A stretch of DNA of 64,000 bases. It comes from Methanothrix harundinacea 6Ac (lineage in GTDB: Archaea; Halobacteriota; Methanosarcinia; Methanotrichales; Methanotrichaceae). Location: the NCBI RefSeq assembly GCF_000235565.1, contig NC_017527.1, forward strand, positions 62,001 to 126,000, given 5' to 3'. Numbering within the stretch: the first letter of the stretch is position 1; each line of letters begins with the position of its first letter. The position numbers were made by a program, and so were the translations under genes. The notes below the pieces were generated by a model. That model made no database searches and was not told the origin of the DNA. It saw only the letters and a list, made by a program, of their open reading frames with translations. This document shows, piece after piece, positions 1 through 8,342 of this stretch.

Positions 1-481
1 TGTCGTGTCGCCAACCTATGAGAACGATTTCCCGTTCCAAGTTGATTTTCCAGGAGGTATCAAGGCTGTTCTTGATATCGACTCTTACAAATCGGTTTGG
101 TTTGATCGAACAGATGATTTTCCCTCGGGAAAGAGTACTTACAAGGCAGCGGTAGATATGAACGCTTCGGGATCAATAGGGAGAGAGGTTGCCTTTTTTG
201 TTGACGAGAACCCGGAGCAAGGACCGATTGCTATACCATGGACTGATGAAGACATGGCTCTCTACAATAACTCTGCGATAAATACCACCTTGATCCCAGA
301 GTTGGATGGAGAAATGCACACGTTCAACGCCTCCGGGTACTATTATGCTTTTGTCCTGTTTGAGCATGGGGCGGTTGCTGTAACCGCCGAAGATAATCAA
401 ACGCTTGAAAGGATGATGGATCTTCTCTATTTTGAACAAAGAGACGACCCCCCATTCCATATTTTATTATATAACGTATAA
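1..481 (+). CDS. Hypothetical protein, 5' end outside the window
   Basis: The reading frame is open from the first base. The first start-like codon is a GTG at 5, so the gene probably begins upstream of the window. About 158 C-terminal residues are visible. They are acidic and rich in aromatics, with several N-x-S/T sequons, which suggests an extracytoplasmic domain. There is no membrane helix or recognisable motif in the visible part. Base composition looks lower in GC than the genes that follow. It is convergent with prs. I do not recognise the family. Confidence 0.55.
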   Translation, partial: VVSPTYENDFPFQVDFPGGIKAVLDIDSYKSVWFDRTDDFPSGKSTYKAAVDMNASGSIGREVAFFVDENPEQGPIAIPWTDEDMALYNNSAINTTLIPELDGEMHTFNASGYYYAFVLFEHGAVAVTAEDNQTLERMMDLLYFEQRDDPPFHILLYNV

Positions 482-587
482 TATGTATGGCTAGTTATGT
501 GGCTTTCAGATCGAAGCTTCCGTTTCTTGCAGATATCGGAACAACATGTTTTCCAGCGAGATTTACTGGTAAAAAGAAAAAACGTCC

Positions 588-1442
588 CTACCGCCGGATT
601 GCCTCGGCGACGAGCCCCGCGACCGTCACGGTGCTCACCGCCTTCTCCAGGGTGTCGGTCGCGATGATCGACTCGACCCCCGCCCGGCACAATTTCAGGA
701 CGGCACTCCCCGTCAGGACGGGATGGACCGAGCCGAGGTAGACCCTCTTCGCCCCCTTCGACTTGAGGATCGATATCGCCTGGGCCATCGTCCCGCCGGT
801 GGCGATCATGTCGTCGAGGATGACGACGTCCCTTCCGGCGGCGTCGATCTCCTTTGGAGCCATCGAGACCTCGGTCCCGCTGTGCCTCGTCTTCTCCAGG
901 TAGTCGTAGGGGACGCCGAGCCTCTCGGCGGCGGCCCTCGCCATCCGGACCGCCCCCTTGTCGGGGGATATGATCACCGGGTCGTCCAGCCCCATCTTTT
1001 TGATCTCGTCGGAAAGAAGAGGCGTTGCGTCGAGGTCCGTGGCCTCGTGTCGGAAGTTGTTGAGGACCGACCGGTCGTGGATGTTGATGGTGAAGATCCG
1101 GGAGCCCTCCGCGAGGAAGGAGTCGATGGCTCCGGCCATCGCCCTCGCGGATAGGGGCTCGCCGGGCTTGAACTGCTTGTCCTGGCGGGCGTAGCCGAAG
1201 TAGGGGATGACGAGGTCGATCTTCCTTCCCCGGCAGACGTCCAGAAGCTGGAGGAGCTGGATGATGTCCCGGTCCGAGGGGGTGCTCTGGACGACGACGA
1301 TCCGATCGTCGAGGTCGGAGCAGACCTGAGTATAAGCCTCGCCATCGGGAAAGCTGCTGTACTCGCACAAAGCCAGATCTTCTTTTAAAATTGCCGCTAT
1401 CCTACCCCCCAGAAGCTGGGAGGATGGTCCACCGATGATCAT
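588..1442 (-). CDS. prs: Ribose-phosphate pyrophosphokinase (PRPP synthase)
   Basis: Transfers pyrophosphate from ATP to ribose 5-phosphate to make PRPP for nucleotide, histidine and cofactor synthesis. The 284-residue length fits archaeal enzymes. Visible motifs are the flexible-loop/ATP region PYFGYARQDKQF (about residues 80-91) and the PRPP-binding loop DDMIATGGT (about 210-218). The start is taken as the ATG at 1442 rather than the TTG at 1457, because an A/T-rich TATA-like element at 1461-1472 lies about 25 bases upstream and the ATG reads MIIGGPSSQ, the usual N-terminus; the mRNA may be nearly leaderless. It is the last gene of the leftward run, 65 bp after the PmbA-like gene, apparently with its own promoter. 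Confidence 0.93.
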   Translation of the reverse strand: MIIGGPSSQLLGGRIAAILKEDLALCEYSSFPDGEAYTQVCSDLDDRIVVVQSTPSDRDIIQLLQLLDVCRGRKIDLVIPYFGYARQDKQFKPGEPLSARAMAGAIDSFLAEGSRIFTINIHDRSVLNNFRHEATDLDATPLLSDEIKKMGLDDPVIISPDKGAVRMARAAAERLGVPYDYLEKTRHSGTEVSMAPKEIDAAGRDVVILDDMIATGGTMAQAISILKSKGAKRVYLGSVHPVLTGSAVLKLCRAGVESIIATDTLEKAVSTVTVAGLVAEAIRR

Positions 1443-1458
1443 CAATAATCGCCCCAAT

Positions 1459-1473
1459 ATTTTAATTTAAACA
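1459..1473 (-). promoter_or_regulatory. TATA-like promoter element of prs
   Basis: An A/T-rich stretch reading TTTAAATTAAAATATT on the minus strand sits about 20-30 bases upstream of the prs ATG, inside otherwise GC-rich DNA. The spacing predicts a leaderless or nearly leaderless transcript. Confidence 0.5.
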
Positions 1474-1507
1474 ATATAGCTTGAGACCCCGTCTGCCCGA
1501 TCCATTC

Positions 1508-2842
1508 TCAGCTCCCGACGACCTTCATCTCCGCCCTGACGGTGGGGACCACAAACGACCCCACCATCCGAGGGTCGGTCCCGACCTTGACCGAGGAGAG
1601 GAGGTCGAAGACGTTCCCCGCCAGCATCAGGGACCGGATCGGTTTTTGGGCGGCGCCGTCTTCGACCACGAAGACGTTCCTCGCCTCCACCGAGAAGTCG
1701 CCGGAGACGGGGTTAGCGGTGTGCGCCCCGATGACGCCGGTGACGAGGTAGCCCCGCTCCGTCTCCGCCAGGACGTTCGAGGGATCGGCGGAGGAGATGA
1801 TGACGTTCGTCGTCCCGATCCGCGGGATCCCCGCGTACCCCGGCCGGTCGGCGTTCCCCGTGCTCAGAGTCGCCATCGGCGCCTTCCCCGCGGTGTAGGT
1901 GTCGTAGAGGTAGGCCCGGAGGATCCCCCCCTCCACCAGGGCCGTCCTCTGGGAGGGGACGCCCTCGCCGTCGAAGCTGGAGGTGGCCATCCCGCCGGGG
2001 AAGAGGCCGTCGTCGATTATCATCAAGCTCTCCTCGGCCACTTTCTCCCCGATCCTCCCCGCCAGGGACGACCTCCCCTTCTGGACGAGGTCTGCGAAGG
2101 TGGAGGGGAGGAAGGCGTTGTCGAGGATCTCGGCGAAGGCTATGGGCCCCAGGAGGACCTGGGCAACCCCGTCCTCCCCCCGGACCCCGCCCAGGGACCT
2201 CGCCGCGAGGTCGGAAGCGGACCTCCCCACCTCCGAGATATCTTGAGGGGCGGACCTGGAGTTGGCAAAATCGTAGCCTGTAGAGGCGGAGCCGTCGGCG
2301 TCCCTCGCCACCGTCTCGATGAAGGCGGTGAAGGTCGTACCCCTCTCCCAGAGTTCCAGGCCGTTGGTGTTGATAAGAAGCTCCGTCCCCGAGACGGCCG
2401 AGACTCCCCCGGAGACGGGCTCCGCCCCGGCGACCGTGGCCGCGCCCTGGATGAGGGTTGCTGCCAGCTCCAGGCACTCCTCAGGACCCAGATCGGCCGT
2501 CGCCGGATCGTAGACCCCCTCGGGATGGGCCGCCGCCCTCGGGACCGGCAATGACCGCCACTTTTCGTCGGAGCCCCGGGCCCGGGCCGCCCGAACTGCC
2601 CCCTCGGCCACCATATCGAGCTTCGATAGGTCGCTGGTGGACGAGAATCCTACCGCCCCCCTCAGGACGGCCCTGAGGCCGAGGCCCCGGGAGAGGCTCT
2701 CGCTCGCCATCTCCACCCGATCCCTCCGGAGGTCGACGTCTACGGATCTGACCATAAGGCCGAAGACCTCCGCCTCCTCCGCCCCCGCCTTCTCGGCCAA
2801 AAGTAGGAGTTGACGGGCTCCCTCGAAGAGATCCTCGATCAT
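1508..2842 (-). CDS. TldD/PmbA family metalloprotease-like protein
   Basis: A 444-residue member of the TldD/PmbA family, whose bacterial members form a TldD-TldE protease that trims peptides such as microcin B17 precursors and degrades unfolded helices. The N-terminal segment (GAEEAEVFGLMVRSVDVDL) and the C-terminal block (IRSLMLAGNVFDLLSSV) match the PmbA/TldE branch. I see no HExxxH motif, which the catalytic TldD subunit carries, so this is probably the non-catalytic partner type. The ATG at 2842 lies 7 bp after the stop of the PAC2 gene, so it is probably cotranscribed with it. Confidence 0.88.
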   Translation of the reverse strand: MIEDLFEGARQLLLLAEKAGAEEAEVFGLMVRSVDVDLRRDRVEMASESLSRGLGLRAVLRGAVGFSSTSDLSKLDMVAEGAVRAARARGSDEKWRSLPVPRAAAHPEGVYDPATADLGPEECLELAATLIQGAATVAGAEPVSGGVSAVSGTELLINTNGLELWERGTTFTAFIETVARDADGSASTGYDFANSRSAPQDISEVGRSASDLAARSLGGVRGEDGVAQVLLGPIAFAEILDNAFLPSTFADLVQKGRSSLAGRIGEKVAEESLMIIDDGLFPGGMATSSFDGEGVPSQRTALVEGGILRAYLYDTYTAGKAPMATLSTGNADRPGYAGIPRIGTTNVIISSADPSNVLAETERGYLVTGVIGAHTANPVSGDFSVEARNVFVVEDGAAQKPIRSLMLAGNVFDLLSSVKVGTDPRMVGSFVVPTVRAEMKVVGS

Positions 2843-2849
2843 GATGAGA

Positions 2850-3614
2850 TCAACCGATGTAGCGGAGGTCTTCCTCGCCGCTCGTCTCGAAGGGCATCTG
2901 GGCCTTCTCCATCTCCCGGAGCTTGCCTACTATCCGCTCCATCTCCCGCGCCCGCTCCTCCAGGGCCTGCATGTCCACCTCGATCTCCAGGGCCTTCGAC
3001 AGAACCCGGAGGACCTCCTGGGCGCTCTTGGGATCGACCAGGTAGCCGCTGGTGGTGCCCATCAGGCAGACGGCGTCGATGTCCCTGAGCCTTGATAGGC
3101 CCACCAGAAGGCCGCTGACCCCGACGATCCCCCCGCCCGGCTCGTTCTCCTGGAAGACGACGCCGTAGCTCTTCATCTCCTCGACGAGATCGTGGCTGTT
3201 AGCAGCCCCCAGGACCTGGGGCTTGTCGACGAACTGGCCGGTGCCGTACCCGCCCAGGGTGTAGATCCTCTTGACCCCGAACTCCTCACAGAGGTCTAGG
3301 AAGGCGCCCGCGAGCTCGTAGTGGCCTTCGTTGGTGGCGCTCTGGTAGTCGCCCACCAGCAGGAGCAGATCTCGATTCTCGCCGCGGTGGACGTAGATCT
3401 CGTTTCTGACCTGCTTCACCGTCCCGTCGTCCAGGACGATGACCTGGGGGGGGAGGTGGGGGGAGTAGACCTCGATCATCAGCTCCGCCTCCAGCTCCTC
3501 GATGAGGTGCTCTGCGACGAGCTTTCCGACGTGGCCGACGCCCGGAAGCCCCTCTATCAGGATGGGGTCCTTCAGCTCCAGGTCCATTAATCTGCGAACG
3601 GTGGTTTCTCTCAT
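2850..3614 (-). CDS. Proteasome assembly chaperone family protein (PAC2/PbaB-like)
   Basis: A 254-residue PAC2-superfamily protein (COG2047 type). Archaeal relatives bind or help assemble the 20S proteasome. The N-terminus has the family glycine-rich block LIEGLPGVGHVGKL (about residues 15-28), then an alternating beta/alpha domain, then a charged C-terminal helix. The tail ends in RYIG, close to but not a canonical C-terminal HbYX motif. The start is the ATG at 3614: it overlaps the TGA of nop10 as ATGA, and the open frame further upstream is only a shadow of nop10. It sits in the conserved archaeal L44e-S27e-aIF2a-Nop10-PAC2 order. Confidence 0.9.
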   Translation of the reverse strand: MRETTVRRLMDLELKDPILIEGLPGVGHVGKLVAEHLIEELEAELMIEVYSPHLPPQVIVLDDGTVKQVRNEIYVHRGENRDLLLLVGDYQSATNEGHYELAGAFLDLCEEFGVKRIYTLGGYGTGQFVDKPQVLGAANSHDLVEEMKSYGVVFQENEPGGGIVGVSGLLVGLSRLRDIDAVCLMGTTSGYLVDPKSAQEVLRVLSKALEIEVDMQALEERAREMERIVGKLREMEKAQMPFETSGEEDLRYIG

Positions 3615-3772
3615 TCGGCCTCCTGGCGCAGGGCCCGCCGGTACCGGCCGTACCGGTCCTCGGGGGAGAAACGGGCGGGCTTCGTCTGGCTGGTGGATGC
3701 GCCACAGATGGGGCAGATATCCTTCAGGGTGTACAGGCCACAGGTCCTGCACCTCTTGATCTTCGACCTCAT
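3611..3772 (-). CDS. nop10: Ribosome biogenesis protein Nop10 (H/ACA RNP subunit)
   Basis: A 53-residue protein that is the small zinc-ribbon subunit of archaeal H/ACA RNPs. It works with Cbf5, L7Ae and Gar1 in pseudouridylation and rRNA processing. The sequence begins MRSKIKRCRTCGLYTL, has two CxxC pairs (C8-C11 and C20-C23), and a basic C-terminal segment with PARFSPEDRYGRYRR that contacts Cbf5. The ATG overlaps the TGA of the aIF2-alpha gene (ATGA at 3772-3769), and its own TGA overlaps the PAC2 ATG. The gene is tightly translationally coupled on both sides. Confidence 0.95.
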   Translation of the reverse strand: MRSKIKRCRTCGLYTLKDICPICGASTSQTKPARFSPEDRYGRYRRALRQEAE

Positions 3773-4542
3773 GCCTGCCTGTGGAAGGCGCCTTCGCCGC
3801 CCTGCTTCTCTATGAACTTTATCGCCGCCTGAGCCGCCTTCCGCAGCTCCGCCTCGGCGAGCTTATAGTCGGGGGCGGTGACGTGGATCCTGTACCGGGG
3901 GGCTCCGACGTACCTCACCTCCAGGGTGACGTCCTCCTCCTTCGTCTTCGCCGCCTTCTTGAGGGCCTTCCTGATCTGCTCCACCCCGTCGGGGGCGGGG
4001 CTGGTGATGTCGACGTAGCCGGTGATCTCGACGTAGGGGATCTTGACGTTCTCCTGAGATATGGTGAGGACCTTTTCCGCGTCCTCGGGGCGGAGCCCCG
4101 CCTCAGCGAGGGCGTCGATGCCCCGGACGGCAGCGTCCTCCAGGGCGACGTAGAGGCTCTCGTACCCTTTGACGAGGGCTCCGGTCACCTCGCCGAGGTG
4201 CTCCTCGTCTCCCTCGTAGGCCATCTCCAGCCACTTCCAGGCCTTCTGATCCGCCTTCCACGCCTGGATCTTGTCCCGCCTCTGGTGCTCGTTGACGTCT
4301 TTGAGGGAGAGGTCGATGTGGTGCCGGGAGGGGTCGACGTTCAGGACCTTGCAGACGATCTTCTGGCCTTCGCGGACGTGGTCGCGGATGTACTTTATCC
4401 AGCCGCTGGCCACCTCCGATATGTGGATCAGACCTCTCTTGTTCGCGTACTCGTCCAGGATGACGAAGGCGCCGAAGTCCACCACCTGGTCGACGGTGCA
4501 GACCACAAGCTCCCCAGGTTCAGGCCAACCCTCACGCTGCAT
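3769..4542 (-). CDS. eif2a: Translation initiation factor 2 subunit alpha
   Basis: The 257-residue alpha subunit of archaeal aIF2, which with beta and gamma delivers Met-tRNAi to the small ribosomal subunit. The N-terminal S1/OB domain (about residues 9-85) includes VDFGAFVILDEY and RGLIHISEVASGWIKYIRDH. A helical domain and the C-terminal alpha/beta gamma-binding domain follow (RYRIHVTAPDYKLAEAEL). The start is the ATG at 4542, which gives MQREGWPEPGELVVC. The open frame further upstream overlaps S27e and is not coding. The gene begins 5 bp after the S27e stop. Confidence 0.95.
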   Translation of the reverse strand: MQREGWPEPGELVVCTVDQVVDFGAFVILDEYANKRGLIHISEVASGWIKYIRDHVREGQKIVCKVLNVDPSRHHIDLSLKDVNEHQRRDKIQAWKADQKAWKWLEMAYEGDEEHLGEVTGALVKGYESLYVALEDAAVRGIDALAEAGLRPEDAEKVLTISQENVKIPYVEITGYVDITSPAPDGVEQIRKALKKAAKTKEEDVTLEVRYVGAPRYRIHVTAPDYKLAEAELRKAAQAAIKFIEKQGGEGAFHRQA

Positions 4543-4547
4543 ATCGA

Positions 4548-4712
4548 TCACTCTAGCACTTCGAGGATCTGGGTCTTGATCTGGGCCTTGCCGCCCATCG
4601 GCTCCGCCAGGGTCCTGCCGCAGACGAGGCACTTGACGACGGTGGCGGCGTTGCCGAAGATGACCTGCTCGTTCTCGCAGTCGTTGCACTTGACCTTCAA
4701 AAATTTCGACAG
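4548..4712 (-). CDS. rps27e: 30S ribosomal protein S27e, apparent CTG start
   Basis: A zinc-ribbon ribosomal protein of about 54 residues. It matches S27e from [15 protein letters not shown] onward, with the four zinc cysteines in CxxC pairs (CNDC and CLVC). There is no ATG, GTG or TTG in frame between the L44e stop and the conserved SKFLK sequence. The only plausible initiator is a CTG at 4712, seven bases downstream of a good Shine-Dalgarno (GGAGG in GGAGGGTTAACT). That GGAGG lies within the last codons of L44e, whose stop is 2 bp before the CTG. Identity is secure; the start codon is inferred. Confidence 0.88.
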   Translation of the reverse strand: MSKFLKVKCNDCENEQVIFGNAATVVKCLVCGRTLAEPMGGKAQIKTQILEVLE

Positions 4713-4714
4713 AG

Positions 4715-4996
4715 TTAACCCTCCACCAGATCGAACTTTGAGACTTTGAAGCCCTTGCGGTTGTGGGCCTTCTTGCACAGGCTGCACCGATATCTGAGGT
4801 TCACCCTCTTCGTCGGCTTGTCCCCGCCGGGGACCTTGGAGAACTTCCCAGAGTTTCCTATACCCTGGGCCCGCTGCTTCTGTCGGTCGATGTGGGCCAT
4901 CGAGGTGGCCCGTCCCTTTCGCACCCTCTCCACCACGTGGGAGGTGTGCTTCTTGCAGAAAGGACAATGAGCTTTAAACTCCTTTGGCATCTTCAT
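4715..4996 (-). CDS. rpl44e: 50S ribosomal protein L44e
   Basis: A 93-residue large-subunit protein located near the E site. It has two CxxC zinc pairs, CPFC near residue 11 and CSLC near residue 71, and the family sequences [14 protein letters not shown] and [17 protein letters not shown]. The ATG at 4996 lies 4 bp after the GINS stop. A second in-frame ATG two codons later (MPKEFKAHC) is an alternative start. Second gene of the ribosomal cluster, directly upstream of S27e. Confidence 0.95.
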   Translation of the reverse strand: MKMPKEFKAHCPFCKKHTSHVVERVRKGRATSMAHIDRQKQRAQGIGNSGKFSKVPGGDKPTKRVNLRYRCSLCKKAHNRKGFKVSKFDLVEG

Positions 4997-5000
4997 GGGT

Positions 5001-5585
5001 TCACACCTGCTTGCATTCGCGAGCTAAATTTTTATTGCACAGGTTCTTGGCGTGCAGTGCCGGGAGCATCACCAGATCTCCCCGTTCTAGGGAGTAGCGC
5101 CTCCCATCGACGCCAACGAACGTCGGAACGCTCTCCATCATCATCACAAGGGCGTATTCCTGGTTCATACCCCTCTTGGGCGTTAAAGCCCTTTCGGTGG
5201 TCGGGCCCTCGGCCCGGTTCACCCGGGAGAGGATCGACTCCCGCCCCTCGGTTAGGGCGGCCAGGGTATCCCTGTAAATCCGCTCCTCCTCGGGGGTCAT
5301 CCCCTTGACGGCGACGTCCTTGGAGGCGGAGCCCGCCCGCTGGACCTTCTTTGAGATCTTCTTGATCCGGAGGTCGATGAGCCTTCCGATGGAGCCCCGG
5401 GCCGCCTTCAATTCGTCCTCCAGGATCTGGGCCTCGACGGAGTAGGGGTCCTTCACCTGGGAGCGATCTCGCTCCAGCTCGGCGAGGTACTCGCCCACCT
5501 TCTCGTAGAAGCCGGTCTCCAGGGGCAGAAGCTCTGCCGCCTTCCGTTCCTTTCGCAGGAGGTTCACCAGGTCCAGGTCGCTCAT
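5001..5585 (-). CDS. GINS complex subunit (GINS51/15-type)
   Basis: A 194-residue subunit of the archaeal GINS complex, which joins MCM helicase, GAN/RecJ and primase at the replication fork. The N-terminal helical A domain (residues 1 to about 110) is followed by a short beta-rich B domain at the C-terminus ([18 protein letters not shown]). That order, A then B, is typical of the Gins51 subgroup. The gene lies between priS and L44e. GINS genes next to primase or PCNA genes are common in methanogens, so the context supports the call. Confidence 0.88.
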   Translation of the reverse strand: MSDLDLVNLLRKERKAAELLPLETGFYEKVGEYLAELERDRSQVKDPYSVEAQILEDELKAARGSIGRLIDLRIKKISKKVQRAGSASKDVAVKGMTPEEERIYRDTLAALTEGRESILSRVNRAEGPTTERALTPKRGMNQEYALVMMMESVPTFVGVDGRRYSLERGDLVMLPALHAKNLCNKNLARECKQV

Positions 5586-5632
5586 CTTCGGCCGTCCTCA
5601 ACGCCCACGTCGGAGAGGGATATTAGCCCCTC

Positions 5633-6862
5633 TCATCGGTCTAAAGCTTTCCCCAGCTCCGCCACCTTCCGGGCCGCGAGGAAGACGGCCGCGTACTGGG
5701 GGAGGACCGTCGGCCCCTCCTCCAGGTCGAAGCTCTCGCCCTTCATCTCGATGGCGTAGGGCCCCCGGAGGCAGACCTCCACGGGCCGGTCGCCGAAGAC
5801 GACGGCGTCGCGGAGGGGGTCGAAGGACGCCAGGCCCGAGATGGTGAGGGGGGTCACCCGGAGCCCCGTCCCCCCGTGGAGGCTGAGGGGGAACCTTATC
5901 AACCTTTTGACGTCGGTGGTCACCGGCTCGTCGGTCTCGCCCTTCTCCTCTTGGCCCAGACTAAATCCGATCTGGACGCCCTCGCCAGAAAGATAGTCTT
6001 CTATCAGGGGATTCCAGAAGAATCCTTCGCTTCCCCTGAAAAAATCAATGCTTTCGCCCCCGCGAATCTTATCCAGTATATCATCCCTCAGCGCAGTTCT
6101 GTAGATATGCATAGCTATTGTCTTTCCGATCCCCTTTCGGGATGTGAGAAGATTAATGGCTTCGTCCTCGTCCATCTCCCGTAGGCGCTCAAAGGAGGAC
6201 AAAATTGACTTGTTGAATCTTTTTCCCCAGCCTGGAGCATTTTCGGGGGGGCACTTTAATATAACGGCTTTGTCGACTCCAAAATCACCGTCTACCGACA
6301 CTTTAGATATGAACTTCTTAATATCCAGTCCTCTTCCGGTCAGGTAGTCGACGATCTCGCGCCGCTCGCCGCTGCCTAGATCGGTGACCCGAGGGTCCCG
6401 GACGTGGATGTGGTAGCCCCTCCCGCCGGAGAAGACGACCTGGATCTCCTCGGCCCCAAAGCCGAAGTCGCCGGTGAGGAACTCCAGGAGCTTCGTGGTC
6501 TCGGCCTTGACGAAGTCGAGCATCTCGTGGTAGGACGAGGGAGCGTTCCGGAGGTGGTCGGCGTCGAGGTCGAAGATCAGGTCGGCGCCGAGCCACCCCT
6601 TCTCCCGCATGGTGGGGGCCCCCGGCCGCTCGTAGATCGCCGCGGAGTGGTAGACGTGGGCCGGGACCTGGGTTCGGATGTAGTCGACGAGCTCGGAGCG
6701 GGTCGAGAAGGCCTTGTGGCGGCGCATCACGAACTTCGGCATGTCGTCGAAGAGGATGAAGCCCCACTCCCGCCGCTCCATCGAGGGAGGCATCTCCAGG
6801 GACGCCTCCAGGTAGTACTCCCGGAACCTGGAGCGGAGGAACTTCACCGTCTCCGGCTTCAA
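5633..6862 (-). CDS. priS: DNA primase small (catalytic) subunit PriS
   Basis: Catalytic subunit of the archaeal-eukaryotic primase, which makes RNA/DNA primers with PriL. The catalytic acidic motif is FDLDADHL (the DxD aspartates are near residues 98 and 100), followed by the conserved SGGRGYHIHV block and the VDKAVILKCP region. I choose the TTG at 6862 as start because it follows a strong Shine-Dalgarno (GGAGGGG, 5-6 bases) and begins LKPETVKFLRSRF, typical of the family. An upstream TTG at 6916 would add 18 residues. PriL is not in the window. First replication gene of the leftward informational operon. Confidence 0.93.
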   Translation of the reverse strand: MKPETVKFLRSRFREYYLEASLEMPPSMERREWGFILFDDMPKFVMRRHKAFSTRSELVDYIRTQVPAHVYHSAAIYERPGAPTMREKGWLGADLIFDLDADHLRNAPSSYHEMLDFVKAETTKLLEFLTGDFGFGAEEIQVVFSGGRGYHIHVRDPRVTDLGSGERREIVDYLTGRGLDIKKFISKVSVDGDFGVDKAVILKCPPENAPGWGKRFNKSILSSFERLREMDEDEAINLLTSRKGIGKTIAMHIYRTALRDDILDKIRGGESIDFFRGSEGFFWNPLIEDYLSGEGVQIGFSLGQEEKGETDEPVTTDVKRLIRFPLSLHGGTGLRVTPLTISGLASFDPLRDAVVFGDRPVEVCLRGPYAIEMKGESFDLEEGPTVLPQYAAVFLAARKVAELGKALDR

Positions 6863-6934
6863 AGATGCCCCTCCATCGATCTCATATCTCCTGCCAGTCG
6901 GCCGATCATCCTCCAACCCTCCCAGGCCATCCCG

Positions 6935-7681
6935 TCATCCCTCAAAGGATCTGTAGATTTCGGGCCGCCGGTCCGCCAGGGCCGGGATCTCCCTCCGGGC
7001 ACTGTCCCTCTCGGCGAGGTCGATCTCGGCGAGGATCACCTCCTCGTCGGGACCCGCCTCCGCCAAGGCCCGGCCCCGGGGGTCGAGGATGACGGAGCCG
7101 CCGGAAAACTCGGGGCCCGCGCCGTTGCAGCCTATGTGGTGGATCTGGTTCTCGATTGCCCGAGCCCGGCAGAGGGTCTCCCAGACGCGCCCCCGGGAAG
7201 GCGGAAACTGGGCGATGGTGACGAGGAGGTCGGCGCCCGCGAGGGCGAGGCTCCTTGCCACCTCCGGGAACCGGAGGTCGTAGCAGATCGAGAGGCCGAT
7301 CCTCCCCCTGGAGGTCTTCACCGGCGATATCGATTCGCCGCCGTCGAAGTGCTCCTTCTCGGTCCCGAAGGGGTGGATCTTCTCCTGAAATCCGATCCCA
7401 GCCCCGTCGAGGCAGAAGCCCCGGTTCAGCCTTCCATCCACCAGAGACCCCACCACGAGGCAGCCGTGCTCCTCGGCGAAGGACCGGAGGGGGTCGAGGG
7501 AGGGGTAGGGCGGCCGGTCGGATAAATCCCGTCGGTAGCAGAAGCCGGTGAGGAAGAGCTCCGGAAAGACGAGGATCTCCGCGCCCCCGCCGACGGCCTT
7601 GTTCGCCAAAGACAGGGCGCGGCGGAGGTTCTCTTCTCTCTCGCAGAGCTGGATCTGAAGCTGGATGCAGGCCGCGATCAT
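6935..7681 (-). CDS. Carbon-nitrogen hydrolase (nitrilase superfamily, omega-amidase-like)
   Basis: A 248-residue nitrilase-superfamily amidase. The Glu-Lys-Cys triad is visible: Glu in VFPELFLTGF, Lys in FQEKIHPFGTEKEHF, Cys in SICYDLRFPE. The size and the EKIHPFGTEKEHF loop resemble omega-amidase/NIT2-like enzymes that hydrolyse alpha-ketoglutaramate; the substrate is not proven. The start is the ATG at 7681 (MIAACIQLQ). The longer upstream open frame is GC-rich shadow. It ends 72 bp before the preferred priS start, so it may be the first gene of that operon. Confidence 0.85.
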   Translation of the reverse strand: MIAACIQLQIQLCEREENLRRALSLANKAVGGGAEILVFPELFLTGFCYRRDLSDRPPYPSLDPLRSFAEEHGCLVVGSLVDGRLNRGFCLDGAGIGFQEKIHPFGTEKEHFDGGESISPVKTSRGRIGLSICYDLRFPEVARSLALAGADLLVTIAQFPPSRGRVWETLCRARAIENQIHHIGCNGAGPEFSGGSVILDPRGRALAEAGPDEEVILAEIDLAERDSARREIPALADRRPEIYRSFEG

Positions 7682-7804
7682 GATCTTAAAAAAGAGGGCG
7701 GAGTATATTAAGATGATTCGTCCTCTCGCCCGGCCCGGCCCCTCCTCCGCCCCGCCGAAAGAAGAGAGAAATACTTTGAGGCTCAACTTCACCGTGGTGG
7801 GATC

Positions 7805-7993
7805 TTGAGCGAGAAGGTAGAAGAGGAGATAAGGCGGGCCGAGGCGGGGGAGGAGTTTCGGGTCTGCGCCGCCTGCGGGTACGAGAGGGGGTTTCACGTC
7901 TCCTTCCTCCGCGACGGTGCCGACTACAAGATAGTCCTGATCTGCCCGAACTGCGGGGCGAGGTATGACGTAGGGTGGAGGGCGGAGGTTTAG
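7805..7993 (+). CDS. Small zinc-ribbon protein
   Basis: A 62-residue protein with two CxxC pairs (CAAC and CPNC) spaced about 30 residues apart, forming a single zinc ribbon. It begins with a TTG preceded by GGTGGGA. The acidic N-terminal helix (EKVEEEIRRAEAGEE) leads into the ribbon (FRVCAACGYERGFHVSF). Similar stand-alone ribbons are common in Methanosarcinales and have no assigned function. A TATA-like stretch lies upstream, between this gene and the divergent nitrilase. Confidence 0.7.
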   Translation: MSEKVEEEIRRAEAGEEFRVCAACGYERGFHVSFLRDGADYKIVLICPNCGARYDVGWRAEV

Positions 7994-8112
7994 TCATTCA
8001 GAAGTGTGATGATATTATCTGATATCTTGGACAAAGTTAAGATCTAATCATACTTTTAACCGTAAAATTCATATCCGATCAGCTCCACCATTATATCCAG
8101 AGGTGATAACTC
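7994..8112. other. AT-rich intergenic promoter region
   Basis: A 120-bp A/T-rich gap with several TTTTAA/TAATCAT runs before the PUA-domain gene. The element around 8050-8062 (ATACTTTTAACC) is a plausible TATA box. No gene is seen in it. Confidence 0.4.
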
Positions 8113-8304
8113 GTGCCAGAGAACGCAACTCCGAGAAGGAAGAAGATGGTGATATCCGACGCCGCCGTGCCCTTCGTCGCCCGGGGCGGCCGGGTCTTCG
8201 GCCGCCAGATCGTCTCCGCCGACCTGGACATATCCGACGGCGAGGAGGTCCTGGTGGTGGACAGAAACGACCGGATCATAACCACCGCCCGGGCCGTCCT
8301 CTGA
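8113..8304 (+). CDS. Stand-alone PUA domain protein
   Basis: A 63-residue protein that is little more than one PUA domain, the RNA-binding fold found in pseudouridine synthases and archaeosine transglycosylases. It has the family pattern VPFVARGGRVFGRQIVSAD, then the loop DGEEVLVVD and a final strand RIITTARAVL. The start is a GTG at 8113, placed 5 bases after a strong Shine-Dalgarno (GAGGTGAT). The basic N-terminus (PRRKKM) may help bind RNA. The target RNA is unknown. A T-rich terminator follows. Confidence 0.75.
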   Translation: MPENATPRRKKMVISDAAVPFVARGGRVFGRQIVSADLDISDGEEVLVVDRNDRIITTARAVL

Positions 8305-8324
8305 GGGCCTGCCGGGTCACCAAC

Positions 8325-8342
8325 CTTTTTTTCTCTTTTTTT
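8325..8342 (+). terminator. Poly-T transcription terminator after the PUA gene
   Basis: Two T-runs (seven and seven) separated by CTC lie 20 bp past the stop codon. Oligo-T tracts on the non-template strand terminate archaeal RNA polymerase. Confidence 0.65.

Noticed and set aside
2850-2870. HbYX proteasome-docking motif at the PAC2 C-terminus
   Set aside because: The tail RYIG places Tyr one residue too early for a canonical HbYX.
2850-3752. The 46-residue N-terminal extension of the PAC2 protein
   Set aside because: It is the Nop10 gene read in another frame.
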